Shown: piece after piece, positions 1 through 9,579 of the stretch
How positions within the stretch are numbered: position 1 is the stretch's first letter
Layout: every line of letters begins with the position of its first letter
Source of the DNA: Spirosoma oryzae
Lineage (GTDB): Bacteria; Bacteroidota; Bacteroidia; Cytophagales; Spirosomataceae
Direction: 5' to 3'
Assembly: GCF_003002825.1 (NCBI RefSeq)
Contig: NZ_PVTE01000023.1
Coordinates: 30,009 to 94,008 of the forward strand
Length of the DNA: 64,000 nucleotides
Notes under the pieces: model-generated
What the model was told of the DNA's origin: nothing
Databases searched by the model: none
The model's input: only the letters and a program-made list of their open reading frames with translations
Program-made: the position numbers and the translations under genes

Positions 1-1
1 G

Positions 2-433
2 CACCATCCTTTCACCTCGCCCAAGCCCGAAGATATCCCACTGCTCGACAACGAGGAGATGCTCGGCATGGTACGGGCCAACGCGTACGATCTGGTTATC
101 AACGGGACGGAAGTGGGCGGTGGCTCGATCCGGATTTTCAACCGCGATCTACAGGCCCGCATGTTCAGCCTGCTTGGCTTCTCCGACGAAGAAGCTAAAG
201 CGCAGTTTGGCTTCCTGATGGATGCGTTCGAGTATGGTGCACCTCCACACGGTGGACTAGCCTTCGGTTTCGACCGGCTTTGCTCGCTGTTCGGCGGTTC
301 CGATTCCATTCGCGACTTCATCGCCTTCCCGAAAAACAACTCGGGCCGCGACGTGATGATCGACTCGCCCTCGACAATTGCCGACAAGCAACTCGACGAG
401 CTGAAAATAGCGACTACTGCGCCTACCAAATAA
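2..433 (+). CDS. aspS: Aspartyl-tRNA synthetase, C-terminal part (cut by window edge)
   Basis: This is the end of a class II aspartyl-tRNA synthetase, which charges tRNA-Asp with aspartate in the cytoplasm. The frame is open from base 2, so the gene begins outside the window. The visible 143 residues include HHPFTSP near the start, [12 protein letters not shown], and the class II motif 3 block GLAFGFDRL, whose arginine contacts ATP. The text from HHPFTSPK to the arginine motif is highly characteristic of bacterial AspRS. A strong hairpin follows 26 bases after the stop. Identification rests on recognised family motifs; nothing looks damaged in the visible part. Confidence 0.95.
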   Translation, partial: HHPFTSPKPEDIPLLDNEEMLGMVRANAYDLVINGTEVGGGSIRIFNRDLQARMFSLLGFSDEEAKAQFGFLMDAFEYGAPPHGGLAFGFDRLCSLFGGSDSIRDFIAFPKNNSGRDVMIDSPSTIADKQLDELKIATTAPTK

Positions 434-459
434 GTATACGTTAGGCAGGATTTTTGTAA

Positions 460-510
460 AGAACCCCTTAGGTATTAGCATACTCGCTATGCTAATACCT
501 AAGGGGTTCT
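460..510 (+). terminator. Strong hairpin terminator after aspS
   Basis: A perfect 23-bp inverted repeat (460-482 paired with 488-510) with a five-base loop CTCGC lies just after the aspS stop. Being symmetrical, it could stop transcription in either direction. The following T run is short (CGTTTT). Confidence 0.8.
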
Positions 511-583
511 CGTTTTACGACTACCTTTACCTACCGTTTAATAAACATTAAACGGTACTCCTACTGCTTTATCCTACTGCTGA

Positions 584-3565
584 ATGATTTTCCGTGTCGT
601 GTGGCTTACGCTACTACTGGCGGGCCTGTGCTCGTTTTCTGTTTCCGCACAACTGACCATCACCAGTCCGGTGACCCGCATGGTCTTCCAGCGCAATCAG
701 GCCAATCAGGCCAGTATACTCGTCACCGGCACAGCACCTGCCACAGCCACCACCATCGATGCCCGGTTTGTGCCCTTATCCACTGGGCAGGGTTCCGTAA
801 CCGCCTGGACAAGCTTGTCGCTCCTGTCGGGATCGCGCGTGTTTCGAGGCTTCGTAACTGTTCCGGCGGGCTGGTACCGGCTTGACGTCAGAGCCGTCAC
901 GAATGGATCAGTTGTCGCGCAAACGTCTGTCAACCGGGTTGGTGTGGGGGAAGTATTTGTTGTAGCGGGTCAATCCAACGCGGTGGGCGGCTTCGAACGG
1001 GAACCCGGTGCTACCGACGATCGGGTCTCCTGCGTCGATATTCGGCAAATCAACCGTATCGAAGAACACCTATATCCGTTGCAGTTTAGTCACGCCAGTG
1101 CCGGTAGCAACATCGGTCCCAGCCAGCCACCGCACATCTGGGCTCGGCTGGGGGATAAACTGGTCAGTCGGCTCAACGTACCGGTGCTGTTTCTGGGAGC
1201 AGCCCAACCGGGTACGTCAAGTACGCAATGGCTACAGTCAGCCATTGGTACGTCAGGGGATCTTTTTCCTTATCAGCGGCTAGGCAGCGTGTTGCGAAGT
1301 TACGTTGCCCGGACGGGTATGCGGGCGGTGCTGTGGCATCAGGGCGAAGGCGACATCGGTTCAGCGGAAGCGACGTATTTTGCCAACATGAAGGCTATTA
1401 TCGGCAAAAGCCGGGCGCAGGTAGCCTTCAATCAATTGGCCTGGCTCGTGTCGCGGGTGTCGTACACGCAGGGTGCGACCAACCCCGGTGTTATTTCAGC
1501 GCAGAACCGACTCGCCAGCGAAGTCAACGATGTCTTCAACGGTCCCGCCACCGATGATCTCACCGGTTCCGACAACCGACTGGGCGATAACGTACATTTA
1601 GCCGGTAATGGGCTTGTTCGCTTCATTGACCGCTGGGACCAGAGCCTAAACACTGATTTCTTCACACGCTCAACCCCTTATACACCCGCCAATGCATCGT
1701 CGTTAGTAACGAGTGGTTATCCACTTTCCCTCGTCAACCGCCCCGGCGATGTGCTGTTGGCCCCATCTTTCCGCACCGCCCCTACCGACTCCGGTAATCA
1801 GTACTACCTTCAACTGGTCAATACCGGCACCAATACGGTCGTCTCTGAATCAGCCCGTGGGCTAACCGATCCTCTGTCTTTTACGTTACCAGCCAGCCTG
1901 AACGGTAGTTATCAATTACGTACAGTGGCAACCGCGCCGGCCCTGACCGGTACATTGAGCGAGCCGTTTACCGTTAGCCCGTCCGCACCCGGCAATGCCT
2001 ACGATACCCCTACCCCGGCCATCGTGCAGGGCGGTACACTTGATTCAGCTATTATCCGAATCGGGTATCGCTACGAAACAGACAGCCACGGCTTTTTTGC
2101 CATGATCCAGGCCAATACACCGGTCGAAACCCGGATGCAGCGGCTTGATGGTGGCCCGTTTTCCGATACAGACTGGCGAACGGCGCCTTCTGCCAGTCAG
2201 GCACCTGACTACCCCGAATTCATTGATTTCAACTATGTACGCAGTTACCCACCTGTAGCAATGGCGGTTGGGGGTGTCGAGCCGGGCCGTTATCGGTTGT
2301 CGATACGCAAGCAGGGGAGTACGGGCGATGGTATCTGGTTTGAAACGACATTGCTGTACGGCCGGACCACGCTGTATCAGGGTTCCGAACCGGTGACTGC
2401 CGTACCGCCCGTCCTGACCCTGACCGATCCGGTTCCGAATGTTTGTCCCGGTGATGCGTTCAGCGTCGGTTTCACCCGGACCGAAAGCGCCGTTGACGCC
2501 ACGAATTTGTATACGGTGCAATTGTCTGATACCAACGGCTCATTTACGAACCCAACGGCAATTGGCAGTGGCACGAGTAGCCCAATCTCGGTCACGCTAC
2601 CCGCGACGACCAGTCCCGGCGACATCCGGCGAATCCGACTGGTAGCCAGCAGCCCGGCCGTTAGCAGCGCAGCCAGCGAAACGTTCGTTGTGTGTACCAA
2701 CAGTACCAACCCGGCTGATCTGTCGATGACGATGCAGGTCGACACCCGCGTAGCAGCACTCAATAAACCCATAACCTGTACCCTATCCGTAATGAACGCT
2801 GGGCCGTCGACAGCGCGAAACGTTGTGCTTCAGAGTCGATTACCCGGCGGTCTGTCGTTCGTCGATGCCAAGAGCACCACGATCAGTTCAGCGAGTGGTG
2901 TGGTCACCATCAACGCCGGGCCGCTGTCGGCTGGTAGCCAGACAAATTACGTGTTCAGGTTGCAGGCTACGCAGCCCGGCAATTACGCCTTGGCCGCCCA
3001 GGTAACGGCCTGCCAGACACCCGACCCTGACAGCCAGCCCAACTCGGGCACCGGCGACGGACAGGACGATGCGGCCACGATTGACCTACGCACGACGCCG
3101 GGAAAAGATACCCTGTACACTTCCCCTAATCCGAATCAGGTACCACTGCCAACAGTGCAAGCCAACCAGCCCGCAACCAGTAGCAGTTCAGCCGACCTGA
3201 GCCTGATGCTAAGCCCCAGTCAACTGACCGTACCACCGAGTGGCACACTCAACGTTAGTCTGACAGTCAACAACCGGGGGGGAGCTAATGCGTCATCGGT
3301 CGGTGTGCAGGTACTCCTACCCAGTGGGTGGCAACTACTCAGCGGTAGTAGCCTGAGTCAGTCCGGACAGATCGTGTCGGGAACGATCGCGGGCGTTTCG
3401 TCGGCGGATTCTGCAACCGTCCGGTTCACGGTTCGGGTCAGCAGTGCGGGAACGCTACAGGCCCAGATCAGCAGTTCCTCGATCATCGATCCCGACAGTA
3501 CGCCCGGCAATGGCTATACCAATGGCGAAGACGATACGGCCAGTCTGATGATTCGCCTAAAATGA
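584..3565 (+). CDS. Secreted SGNH/sialate O-acetylesterase-like protein with two DUF11 domains
   Basis: A 993-residue exported protein with a signal peptide (residues 1-22, cut after VSA). Residues about 122-345 match the SASA/sialate O-acetylesterase-type SGNH hydrolase fold: VVAGQSNAVGG places the nucleophile at Ser131, WHQGEGD starts at His252, and DNVHLAGNG supplies Asp335 and His338 of the triad. Such enzymes remove acetyl groups from sugars. Residues 350-700 look beta-rich and I do not recognise them. Two DUF11 domains follow (about 705-810 and 860-985), each closed by an Asp-rich motif: DPDSQPNSGTGDGQDD and DPDSTPGNG. I see no type IX sorting tail. The next gene, 82 bases downstream, shares the same C-terminal plan, so both are probably surface proteins. 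Substrate is unknown. Confidence 0.8.
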   Translation: MIFRVVWLTLLLAGLCSFSVSAQLTITSPVTRMVFQRNQANQASILVTGTAPATATTIDARFVPLSTGQGSVTAWTSLSLLSGSRVFRGFVTVPAGWYRLDVRAVTNGSVVAQTSVNRVGVGEVFVVAGQSNAVGGFEREPGATDDRVSCVDIRQINRIEEHLYPLQFSHASAGSNIGPSQPPHIWARLGDKLVSRLNVPVLFLGAAQPGTSSTQWLQSAIGTSGDLFPYQRLGSVLRSYVARTGMRAVLWHQGEGDIGSAEATYFANMKAIIGKSRAQVAFNQLAWLVSRVSYTQGATNPGVISAQNRLASEVNDVFNGPATDDLTGSDNRLGDNVHLAGNGLVRFIDRWDQSLNTDFFTRSTPYTPANASSLVTSGYPLSLVNRPGDVLLAPSFRTAPTDSGNQYYLQLVNTGTNTVVSESARGLTDPLSFTLPASLNGSYQLRTVATAPALTGTLSEPFTVSPSAPGNAYDTPTPAIVQGGTLDSAIIRIGYRYETDSHGFFAMIQANTPVETRMQRLDGGPFSDTDWRTAPSASQAPDYPEFIDFNYVRSYPPVAMAVGGVEPGRYRLSIRKQGSTGDGIWFETTLLYGRTTLYQGSEPVTAVPPVLTLTDPVPNVCPGDAFSVGFTRTESAVDATNLYTVQLSDTNGSFTNPTAIGSGTSSPISVTLPATTSPGDIRRIRLVASSPAVSSAASETFVVCTNSTNPADLSMTMQVDTRVAALNKPITCTLSVMNAGPSTARNVVLQSRLPGGLSFVDAKSTTISSASGVVTINAGPLSAGSQTNYVFRLQATQPGNYALAAQVTACQTPDPDSQPNSGTGDGQDDAATIDLRTTPGKDTLYTSPNPNQVPLPTVQANQPATSSSSADLSLMLSPSQLTVPPSGTLNVSLTVNNRGGANASSVGVQVLLPSGWQLLSGSSLSQSGQIVSGTIAGVSSADSATVRFTVRVSSAGTLQAQISSSSIIDPDSTPGNGYTNGEDDTASLMIRLK

Positions 3566-3647
3566 TAGAATATATCATTAACGCATGATTAAAATTACCT
3601 ATTTTAGTAGGTTGATTTAGTATTGTCTGTACTCCACCGTTTCTTCT

Positions 3648-6600
3648 ATGCTCCTTTTTACCCGGTTCGGGCTGCTCGTCAGCCTGCTTTTCGTGCTTTG
3701 CCAACCATTTAGTTCCGCCCAGGCCCCACCACAAGACACGCTCCGTTTTCTGCTGGAACAGGAACAGCAGCGCCTGAAAGACCCGGCTTTGGATCGGGTG
3801 CCGTACGAACGCCTGGAGGAAGCCCGCCAGCAAACACTAAAACGGTCGGCGAACAACGCAGCCCAGACCCAATCGGCCATTCCGAACGTTACGTGGCAGG
3901 AGCGCGGACCCTCGAATGACGGAGGACGCACACGGGCTATCCTGTTCAACCCCAGCGATGCCTCCCACAAAAAAGTGTGGGCAGGCAGCTTGATGGGTGG
4001 TCTGTGGTATACCAACGATATTACTGACCCCAAGGCGACCTGGACGCAGGTCAGCGAGTCGTGGGCCAACAGTACCATTACAGCACTGGCGGCTGACCCC
4101 AGCAATCCGCAAATCATGTATGCAGGAACCGGAGACAGATACGAATATCGATCGGGCGGGGGTATCTGGAAAACGACGGATGGTGGTGCCAACTGGAATC
4201 GCCTGACGGCAACCATACCAAATAGTTCATTATCTCCCACTGACCTGCCGCGCATCTTTGAGTATATCAGTCGACTAGCGGTTAACCAGTCAGGCCATGT
4301 TTTCGCGGCTACTCAATACGGTTTGATTCGCTCGACCGACGGTGGTTCCAGTTGGAGTAAAGTGCTGGCTCCCAACCAGGGCATCGGATTTGGCAGTGCT
4401 ACGGGTAACACATACAACGACCGGGTTACGGATCTGGAGATTGGCTCGGACAACACCGTCTTTGTCGCCTTCGACCCCAGTCGGGTGTTTCGCTCGCTCA
4501 ACGCCAACGCTCAGTCTTGGAAGGAAATTACACCGTCCAACACGGCCGGTAACCGTACCGAACTGGCCCTGTTTGCCGCATCGAGCGGTAGTTCGCAGAC
4601 AATTTATGCGGTCGCACAGGCCTATACCTCATCCTATTCCAAAGACATTGGCTGGTTCAAACGAAGTTCAGATGGCGGTGACACCTGGTCAGACGTGACA
4701 ATTCCAGCCGATGCCTACAGTACCTTTACCAGTGGCTCTGGCTGGTATGCGTTGAGTCTGGGAGTCCACCCTACCGACCCAAATCGGGTGTATGCAGGTG
4801 GCTATTATTGGTACCAGTCGACCGATGGGGGGAAGACATGGGGCAATCCGATTCTTTGGCCATCCGGGAAGCAGCACACCATACAGTTTCAACCGGGCAA
4901 CAACACTGTCGCCGTCTTCAGTGGCGATGATGGCGTATCAGTATCGACAGACTTAACAACGGCAGCAAACCCGACGTTGGTCAGTCGGAATGCAGGCTAC
5001 CGAGCGGCGGAAGTATCATCCGTCTCTCAACACCCAACACCTGGCAACCCCACTCTTCTGGCCAATACAGCGACTGCCACGTACCGGCAAAACACCGATG
5101 GCCTGTCGGATGGCAAACGCATTTTTTCGAGCCTGTCCGGTATGGGACTAACGTTTATTGACGACGACACTCCTAGCCTACAGTTGGTTAGCACGAGTAG
5201 TGGAGCCCTTTACCTGTTCGACAATCCATCCACAAACAACTCTACTTATTTAACGTACACAGGCTATAATTCCGCAGATTACGACAGCCAGTCTAACACG
5301 CTTTACACCTACATCTACACGAACGGCGGCTATTCGATCCGGCGGATGGCCGGTATTGGTTCCACAGTAACCACGACAGACCTTCCGCTAGCGGGACTCC
5401 AGTATGGCGCTACGTTCATCCGGCTTAGCAAAGATCGTAAGGCGCTGTTTGTAGGAACATACCCTGGAAAACTGTACAGAGTAACCAATATAGATCAATC
5501 GGCACTGACCATAACAGCCATCGATAACGGGGCTTTCCCTCAGTATAGCACGCCTTCGGCTATCGACATTGGGGCCGACGATAACGAGTTGATCGTTACC
5601 CTGTCGAATTATGGTGCACAGTCTGTCTGGTACACCCGCGACGGCGGACAAACCTGGATAGGTAAAGACCAGTCGAACTATGGCTTACCCGATATGCCGG
5701 TACGGTCGGTGTTGTTCAACCCACAGAACCGCAAACAGGTATTGCTCGGTACCGAACTGGGTGTCTGGTCGACCAACGATATCACTGCCAGCAACCCCGG
5801 CTGGGAACCAACCAATAGTGGCATGGGGATGATACGGGTCAATCAGCTGCGGGTTCGGCCGTCCGACAACCGCATCACGGCAGCCACGGCTGGCCGGGGT
5901 GTGTTCAGCAGTGATGCGCTGGCCATCCCCTATTCCGTACCTTCTATCACGCTAAACAGCGTATCGAGCACTAAACTCTGTGCGGGCAGTCAGATAACCG
6001 TCTCATTTTCAGTTAGTAGACCAGCCTTCAACGCGAACAACCGATTTGATGTGTACGTATCTGACGCTACCGGGAACTTCGCCAATCAGACGCGCATCGG
6101 CAGTAGTACCAACACGGTCGTTACAGCCACCCTGCCAACTGAATACGATCGCTTACCCTACGGCACTGGTTATCGTATCCGAGTTGTGTCGATCAGTCCG
6201 GAAGTATACAGTAATTCCAGTGAGCCTATTGCCATCGGTGATCTTTACCAAACTCGTATTTATGATCGGGTATCCGCTGCGGGTTATACCTATAATAGTT
6301 CAGCTATTTGTCTGGGCAGTCGGGTCACGATCAGCGCCCAGGGGCTTAACTCACAAGACGCTTCAACGCCAATCGAGTCGATTCAGTGGAAACGCAATGG
6401 CAGCCCAATCAGCGGAGCTACCACGTTGACCTATCAGGCCCAGCAAGAAGGCCAATACACCGCCACGATGCAACAGGCGGGTTGTTCGATAACCAGCAGC
6501 AGCTACATGCTGTATTCCAGCACTCAGCTAGCAGGCTCTATTCAATCGCCTACGGGCGGAGCACCTGTGTGTACGGGGCAAACTATCCCCGCGATATGTA

Positions 6601-8879
6601 CCTATGCCAGCGACAACGCGACGTTTCAATGGAGCCGCGACGGCAGTATCATCAGCGGAGCTACCAGCTACACACTGGGCGTCAGTCAGACAGGTACCTA
6701 TCAGTGCCAGATTACTGATGAAAACTGTACTTCCAGCCCCAACACGCTAAGCATTAGTTTTCAGTTCGGAGCCGCGCTGACAGCGTCGATACGGTCTATC
6801 CGGGGCGATACGCTGCTATGCACCGGTGCGAATCAGTACGTAGCTATGGCCTGGATGGATGATGGCGTTTTTGCGCGTCAATCGCCCTATTACTCGTATC
6901 AGTGGTATCGGGATAATGTAGCAATTACAGGTGCCACCAGCAGTTATTATTTTGCGTTTTCACCAGGACTATACACGTTGAACGTTAAACAGGGGACATG
7001 CTCGACCCGTAGTAATGGCCTTGCCATAAAAACGGTGGCGTCCCTTCCTCCTACTATCTCGACAAATGGCAATCCGATGCTCTGCACCGGTGAGACACGA
7101 ACCTTAAACGCTACTCCCTATGGGAATAACTATCAGTGGCAACGAGATGGCGTCGATATAGCCGGAGCAACTTATGCCTACTACGATGCATCGGTATCCG
7201 GCAACTACACTGCTCGAATTACGAATAGCAGTTGCCCAACTACATCAGCTCCGCTTTCACTCACATTCAGTAACACGATTCAACCCAAAATCACCACCGA
7301 CCCACAATACAGTCCGGGCTGCCGGTCCGTATTGTTGAGTCAGCCACCTGCCCCGTCGGGTACAGACTACCAATACCAGTGGCTGTTGAACGGCTCTCCC
7401 CTACCCGGTAATACCTTTCCGCAACTGACCGTCACGAGAGCGGGCTTATACGCGCTTCAACTGACAAAAGGTGCCTGCTCCGGCACGTCGAATCCCGTAT
7501 CCGTTGTCTTCGGCACACCATTCGCTCAGCCGGTCAAGCCGGTCATTCAACGAGATAAAGCCACTGCTCTGTGCGCCAATGGGGCCACTCGCCTGATCTG
7601 TAACGCCTACGCCACTCTTCAGTGGAAACGTAACGGTCAGGCGCTTGCCAGCACGGGCAGCACGTTCTTTGCGACCCAATCGGGCCTATACACAGTAGTG
7701 GCAACCGACAATAATGGTTGTTCGGCAGAATCCGACCCTGTTGACATCCGTATCGGCGAGCCGACGACGGCACAGCTACTAGGCTACAGCCGTATAGGTG
7801 CTGGCCAATCGGCACAGCTGTCGGTAGTCCTGAGCGGCCCGGCCCCCTGGTCATTCGCGCTTACCGATGGGCTGACGGTTCAGAATACATATCAGAACCC
7901 GCACATACTCACTGTATCCCCGACAACGACGACATCGTACCGGTTGTCCCACGTCACGAATAGCTGTGGGTACGGAACGGTACTTGGCAACCCGACTGCG
8001 GTATTCGTAAGCAGTGGCAGTGCCGACGTATCTCTGCAAACCCGTGTTAGTAACCGGACGCCGAATGTGGGGGATGAAGTTGAATACGCACTGGTGCTGA
8101 CCAACGACGGGCCGCAGGACGCAGCGGGCGTAGAAGTGACCAGTCGACTGCCGGCGGGCCTGGCATTTGTCAGTGCGACGGCGGGTTCACTCACCATGAC
8201 CGACACGTTGTTGCGGGGTAACGTAGGCACCATCAGCGCAGGCAGTACGGAGGAACTGCGCTACAAAGCGCGGGTAACCCGATCTGGTGTCTTTGTAACA
8301 GCAGCGCAGGTGTCCGACAGTCAGACACCTGATCCCGATAGCCAGCCCAACTCGGGTACCGGCGACGGGCAGGACGATGCAGCTACGGTTGATTTACGCA
8401 CCACCAACGGCAGCAGTGACCTCATGGTATCGGACAATCCAGGCCAGACACCATTACCCAGCGTAGCTGGCAACCAACCCATCGCCGACCCGCTTACGGC
8501 TGACCTGAGTCTTGCACTCTACACCGATACGAGTTTGCCGCAACCGGGCGATGTCATTACTGTGCGGGCTGTGGTCAGCAACCGGGGCGGTTCGACGGCT
8601 ACGTCAGTAGCGGTTCAAACAAAACTGCCCGACGGCTGGACAGTAGCCAATACCGACAATGTAGCCAACAGTCAGAACGGAGCCAGTACGGTGTATGCCA
8701 ACGAGGTGCCAGCGGGTCGTTCGGCTACGTTGCTTCTTATCGTGAAGGTAGGTAGCAGCGGAGGTATCGTTCAGTCGCAGATCGCCAGCGTGGTCGAGAA
8801 AGATCCCGACAGTACGCCCGGCAATGGCTATACCAATGGCGAAGACGATACGGCCAGTCTGATGATTCGAACGCGCTGA
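3648..8879 (+). CDS. Giant BNR/sortilin-like propeller protein with six Ig-like repeats and two DUF11 domains
   Basis: A 1743-residue exported protein (signal peptide 1-25, ending SSAQA). Residues about 50-760 carry repeated BNR/sortilin-type Asp-box motifs such as STDGGSSW, SSDGGDTW, STDGGKTW and TRDGGQTW, typical of VPS10-like beta propellers. Residues about 770-1440 hold six Ig-like modules of the form C.G...YQW.RDG..I.GAT...G.Y, for example YQWQRDGVDIAGAT. Two DUF11 domains follow (about 1450-1570 and 1610-1735), each ending in an Asp-rich motif. The last 68 coding bases before its final two codons are identical to those of the preceding gene. The role is probably adhesion or surface display; no catalytic site is evident. 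No type IX tail was recognised. Confidence 0.8.
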   Translation: MLLFTRFGLLVSLLFVLCQPFSSAQAPPQDTLRFLLEQEQQRLKDPALDRVPYERLEEARQQTLKRSANNAAQTQSAIPNVTWQERGPSNDGGRTRAILFNPSDASHKKVWAGSLMGGLWYTNDITDPKATWTQVSESWANSTITALAADPSNPQIMYAGTGDRYEYRSGGGIWKTTDGGANWNRLTATIPNSSLSPTDLPRIFEYISRLAVNQSGHVFAATQYGLIRSTDGGSSWSKVLAPNQGIGFGSATGNTYNDRVTDLEIGSDNTVFVAFDPSRVFRSLNANAQSWKEITPSNTAGNRTELALFAASSGSSQTIYAVAQAYTSSYSKDIGWFKRSSDGGDTWSDVTIPADAYSTFTSGSGWYALSLGVHPTDPNRVYAGGYYWYQSTDGGKTWGNPILWPSGKQHTIQFQPGNNTVAVFSGDDGVSVSTDLTTAANPTLVSRNAGYRAAEVSSVSQHPTPGNPTLLANTATATYRQNTDGLSDGKRIFSSLSGMGLTFIDDDTPSLQLVSTSSGALYLFDNPSTNNSTYLTYTGYNSADYDSQSNTLYTYIYTNGGYSIRRMAGIGSTVTTTDLPLAGLQYGATFIRLSKDRKALFVGTYPGKLYRVTNIDQSALTITAIDNGAFPQYSTPSAIDIGADDNELIVTLSNYGAQSVWYTRDGGQTWIGKDQSNYGLPDMPVRSVLFNPQNRKQVLLGTELGVWSTNDITASNPGWEPTNSGMGMIRVNQLRVRPSDNRITAATAGRGVFSSDALAIPYSVPSITLNSVSSTKLCAGSQITVSFSVSRPAFNANNRFDVYVSDATGNFANQTRIGSSTNTVVTATLPTEYDRLPYGTGYRIRVVSISPEVYSNSSEPIAIGDLYQTRIYDRVSAAGYTYNSSAICLGSRVTISAQGLNSQDASTPIESIQWKRNGSPISGATTLTYQAQQEGQYTATMQQAGCSITSSSYMLYSSTQLAGSIQSPTGGAPVCTGQTIPAICTYASDNATFQWSRDGSIISGATSYTLGVSQTGTYQCQITDENCTSSPNTLSISFQFGAALTASIRSIRGDTLLCTGANQYVAMAWMDDGVFARQSPYYSYQWYRDNVAITGATSSYYFAFSPGLYTLNVKQGTCSTRSNGLAIKTVASLPPTISTNGNPMLCTGETRTLNATPYGNNYQWQRDGVDIAGATYAYYDASVSGNYTARITNSSCPTTSAPLSLTFSNTIQPKITTDPQYSPGCRSVLLSQPPAPSGTDYQYQWLLNGSPLPGNTFPQLTVTRAGLYALQLTKGACSGTSNPVSVVFGTPFAQPVKPVIQRDKATALCANGATRLICNAYATLQWKRNGQALASTGSTFFATQSGLYTVVATDNNGCSAESDPVDIRIGEPTTAQLLGYSRIGAGQSAQLSVVLSGPAPWSFALTDGLTVQNTYQNPHILTVSPTTTTSYRLSHVTNSCGYGTVLGNPTAVFVSSGSADVSLQTRVSNRTPNVGDEVEYALVLTNDGPQDAAGVEVTSRLPAGLAFVSATAGSLTMTDTLLRGNVGTISAGSTEELRYKARVTRSGVFVTAAQVSDSQTPDPDSQPNSGTGDGQDDAATVDLRTTNGSSDLMVSDNPGQTPLPSVAGNQPIADPLTADLSLALYTDTSLPQPGDVITVRAVVSNRGGSTATSVAVQTKLPDGWTVANTDNVANSQNGASTVYANEVPAGRSATLLLIVKVGSSGGIVQSQIASVVEKDPDSTPGNGYTNGEDDTASLMIRTR

Positions 8880-8899
8880 TACAATTGGTAATAGGGCGG

Positions 8900-9097
8900 T
8901 CAGCGCGGGAACTGGTTTCGGGCCGCGTCGACCAGGCGACCGAAGTCCGCTATGAGCCTGTGTAACTCCGTTTTCAATTGATTCCCATGTTTTTCGGCAT
9001 CCGCTTTCAACTGCGCCCGATTCGCTCTACCTGATCCGGGAACGATCAGTAAGCTGGAGACAAAGCCAGTAATCAGTCCGGCAAGAAAACGTTTCAT
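8900..9097 (-). CDS. Small YtxH-like membrane-anchored protein
   Basis: A 65-residue protein with one N-terminal hydrophobic segment (FLAGLITGFVSSLLIVPGSG) followed by a basic and polar, probably helical tail. The G..AG...G.L..P.SG..NR layout matches YtxH-domain proteins, small envelope-associated stress proteins of unknown mechanism. It is convergent with the giant BNR gene, whose stop lies 20 bases away. The family call is tentative because the protein is short. Confidence 0.55.
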   Translation of the reverse strand: MKRFLAGLITGFVSSLLIVPGSGRANRAQLKADAEKHGNQLKTELHRLIADFGRLVDAARNQFPR

Positions 9098-9181
9098 GAG
9101 TCGCGGTTTTGAGCTGGTGAATGGAGTAATACCAGCTAAACCATAAAGCCATCGTTCTGTTTACGAATGACTTATCCATAG

Positions 9182-9229
9182 GCGCGCGTTTCAATTCCGA
9201 GTATGACTGCCCGGAATTGAAACGCGCGC
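9182..9229. terminator. Perfect 18-bp hairpin
   Basis: GCGCGCGTTTCAATTCCG (9182-9199) pairs perfectly with 9212-9229 across a 12-base loop and is followed by TTTTAT. It lies upstream of the YtxH-like gene and 22 bases beyond the stop of the decayed transaldolase tail on the minus strand. It may be the surviving terminator of that lost gene. Confidence 0.6.
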
Positions 9230-9251
9230 TTTTATAATGACCAGCCTATTT

Positions 9252-9389
9252 TCAGCCTTCAGTCAGTTGCTGCGCTTGTTTGCCGATAGCAACCAGCAGC
9301 TTGTCATACGGTCTGCTGAATTTATCGATCCCCTCGTCTTCCAGTTGCTGCGTCAGCGCGGGCAGATCCAGCCTGTCAAAAATGTCAAC
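9252..9389 (-). pseudogene. Remnant of a transaldolase C-terminus
   Basis: The minus strand encodes about 45 residues ending in TGA at 9252-9254 and containing LTQQLEDEGIDKFSRPYDKL. This matches the C-terminal helix of transaldolases (family pattern QLEDEGIxKFxxPYDKLL). No start or catalytic domain lies upstream; the open frame beyond residue 40 is not transaldolase-like, and the next intact gene starts at 9580 on the other strand. The rest of the 482-base gap between genes holds the hairpin at 9182 and no other gene that I can support. I read it as the relic of a deleted tal gene. Confidence 0.6.
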
Positions 9390-9579
9390 GGCTCGCCATA
9401 CACACCTAACAGTCAATCGATTACATAATATTTTGCCGCGTACGTTGTTTGCCCGCGTCTTCGTTGACCAGACAGCGGAGTTCACCGCAGCCATCACCTG
9501 ACTCACCACAATCCGATGGGTGCTTACAACACAATCAGCCCAGCCAGCGTACTACCGGTAAAGGCACTTATTTCACGGC

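Noticed and set aside
9237..9428. 63-codon plus-strand frame near 9.3 kb
   Set aside because: It is antisense to the transaldolase-tail remnant and has no supporting features.
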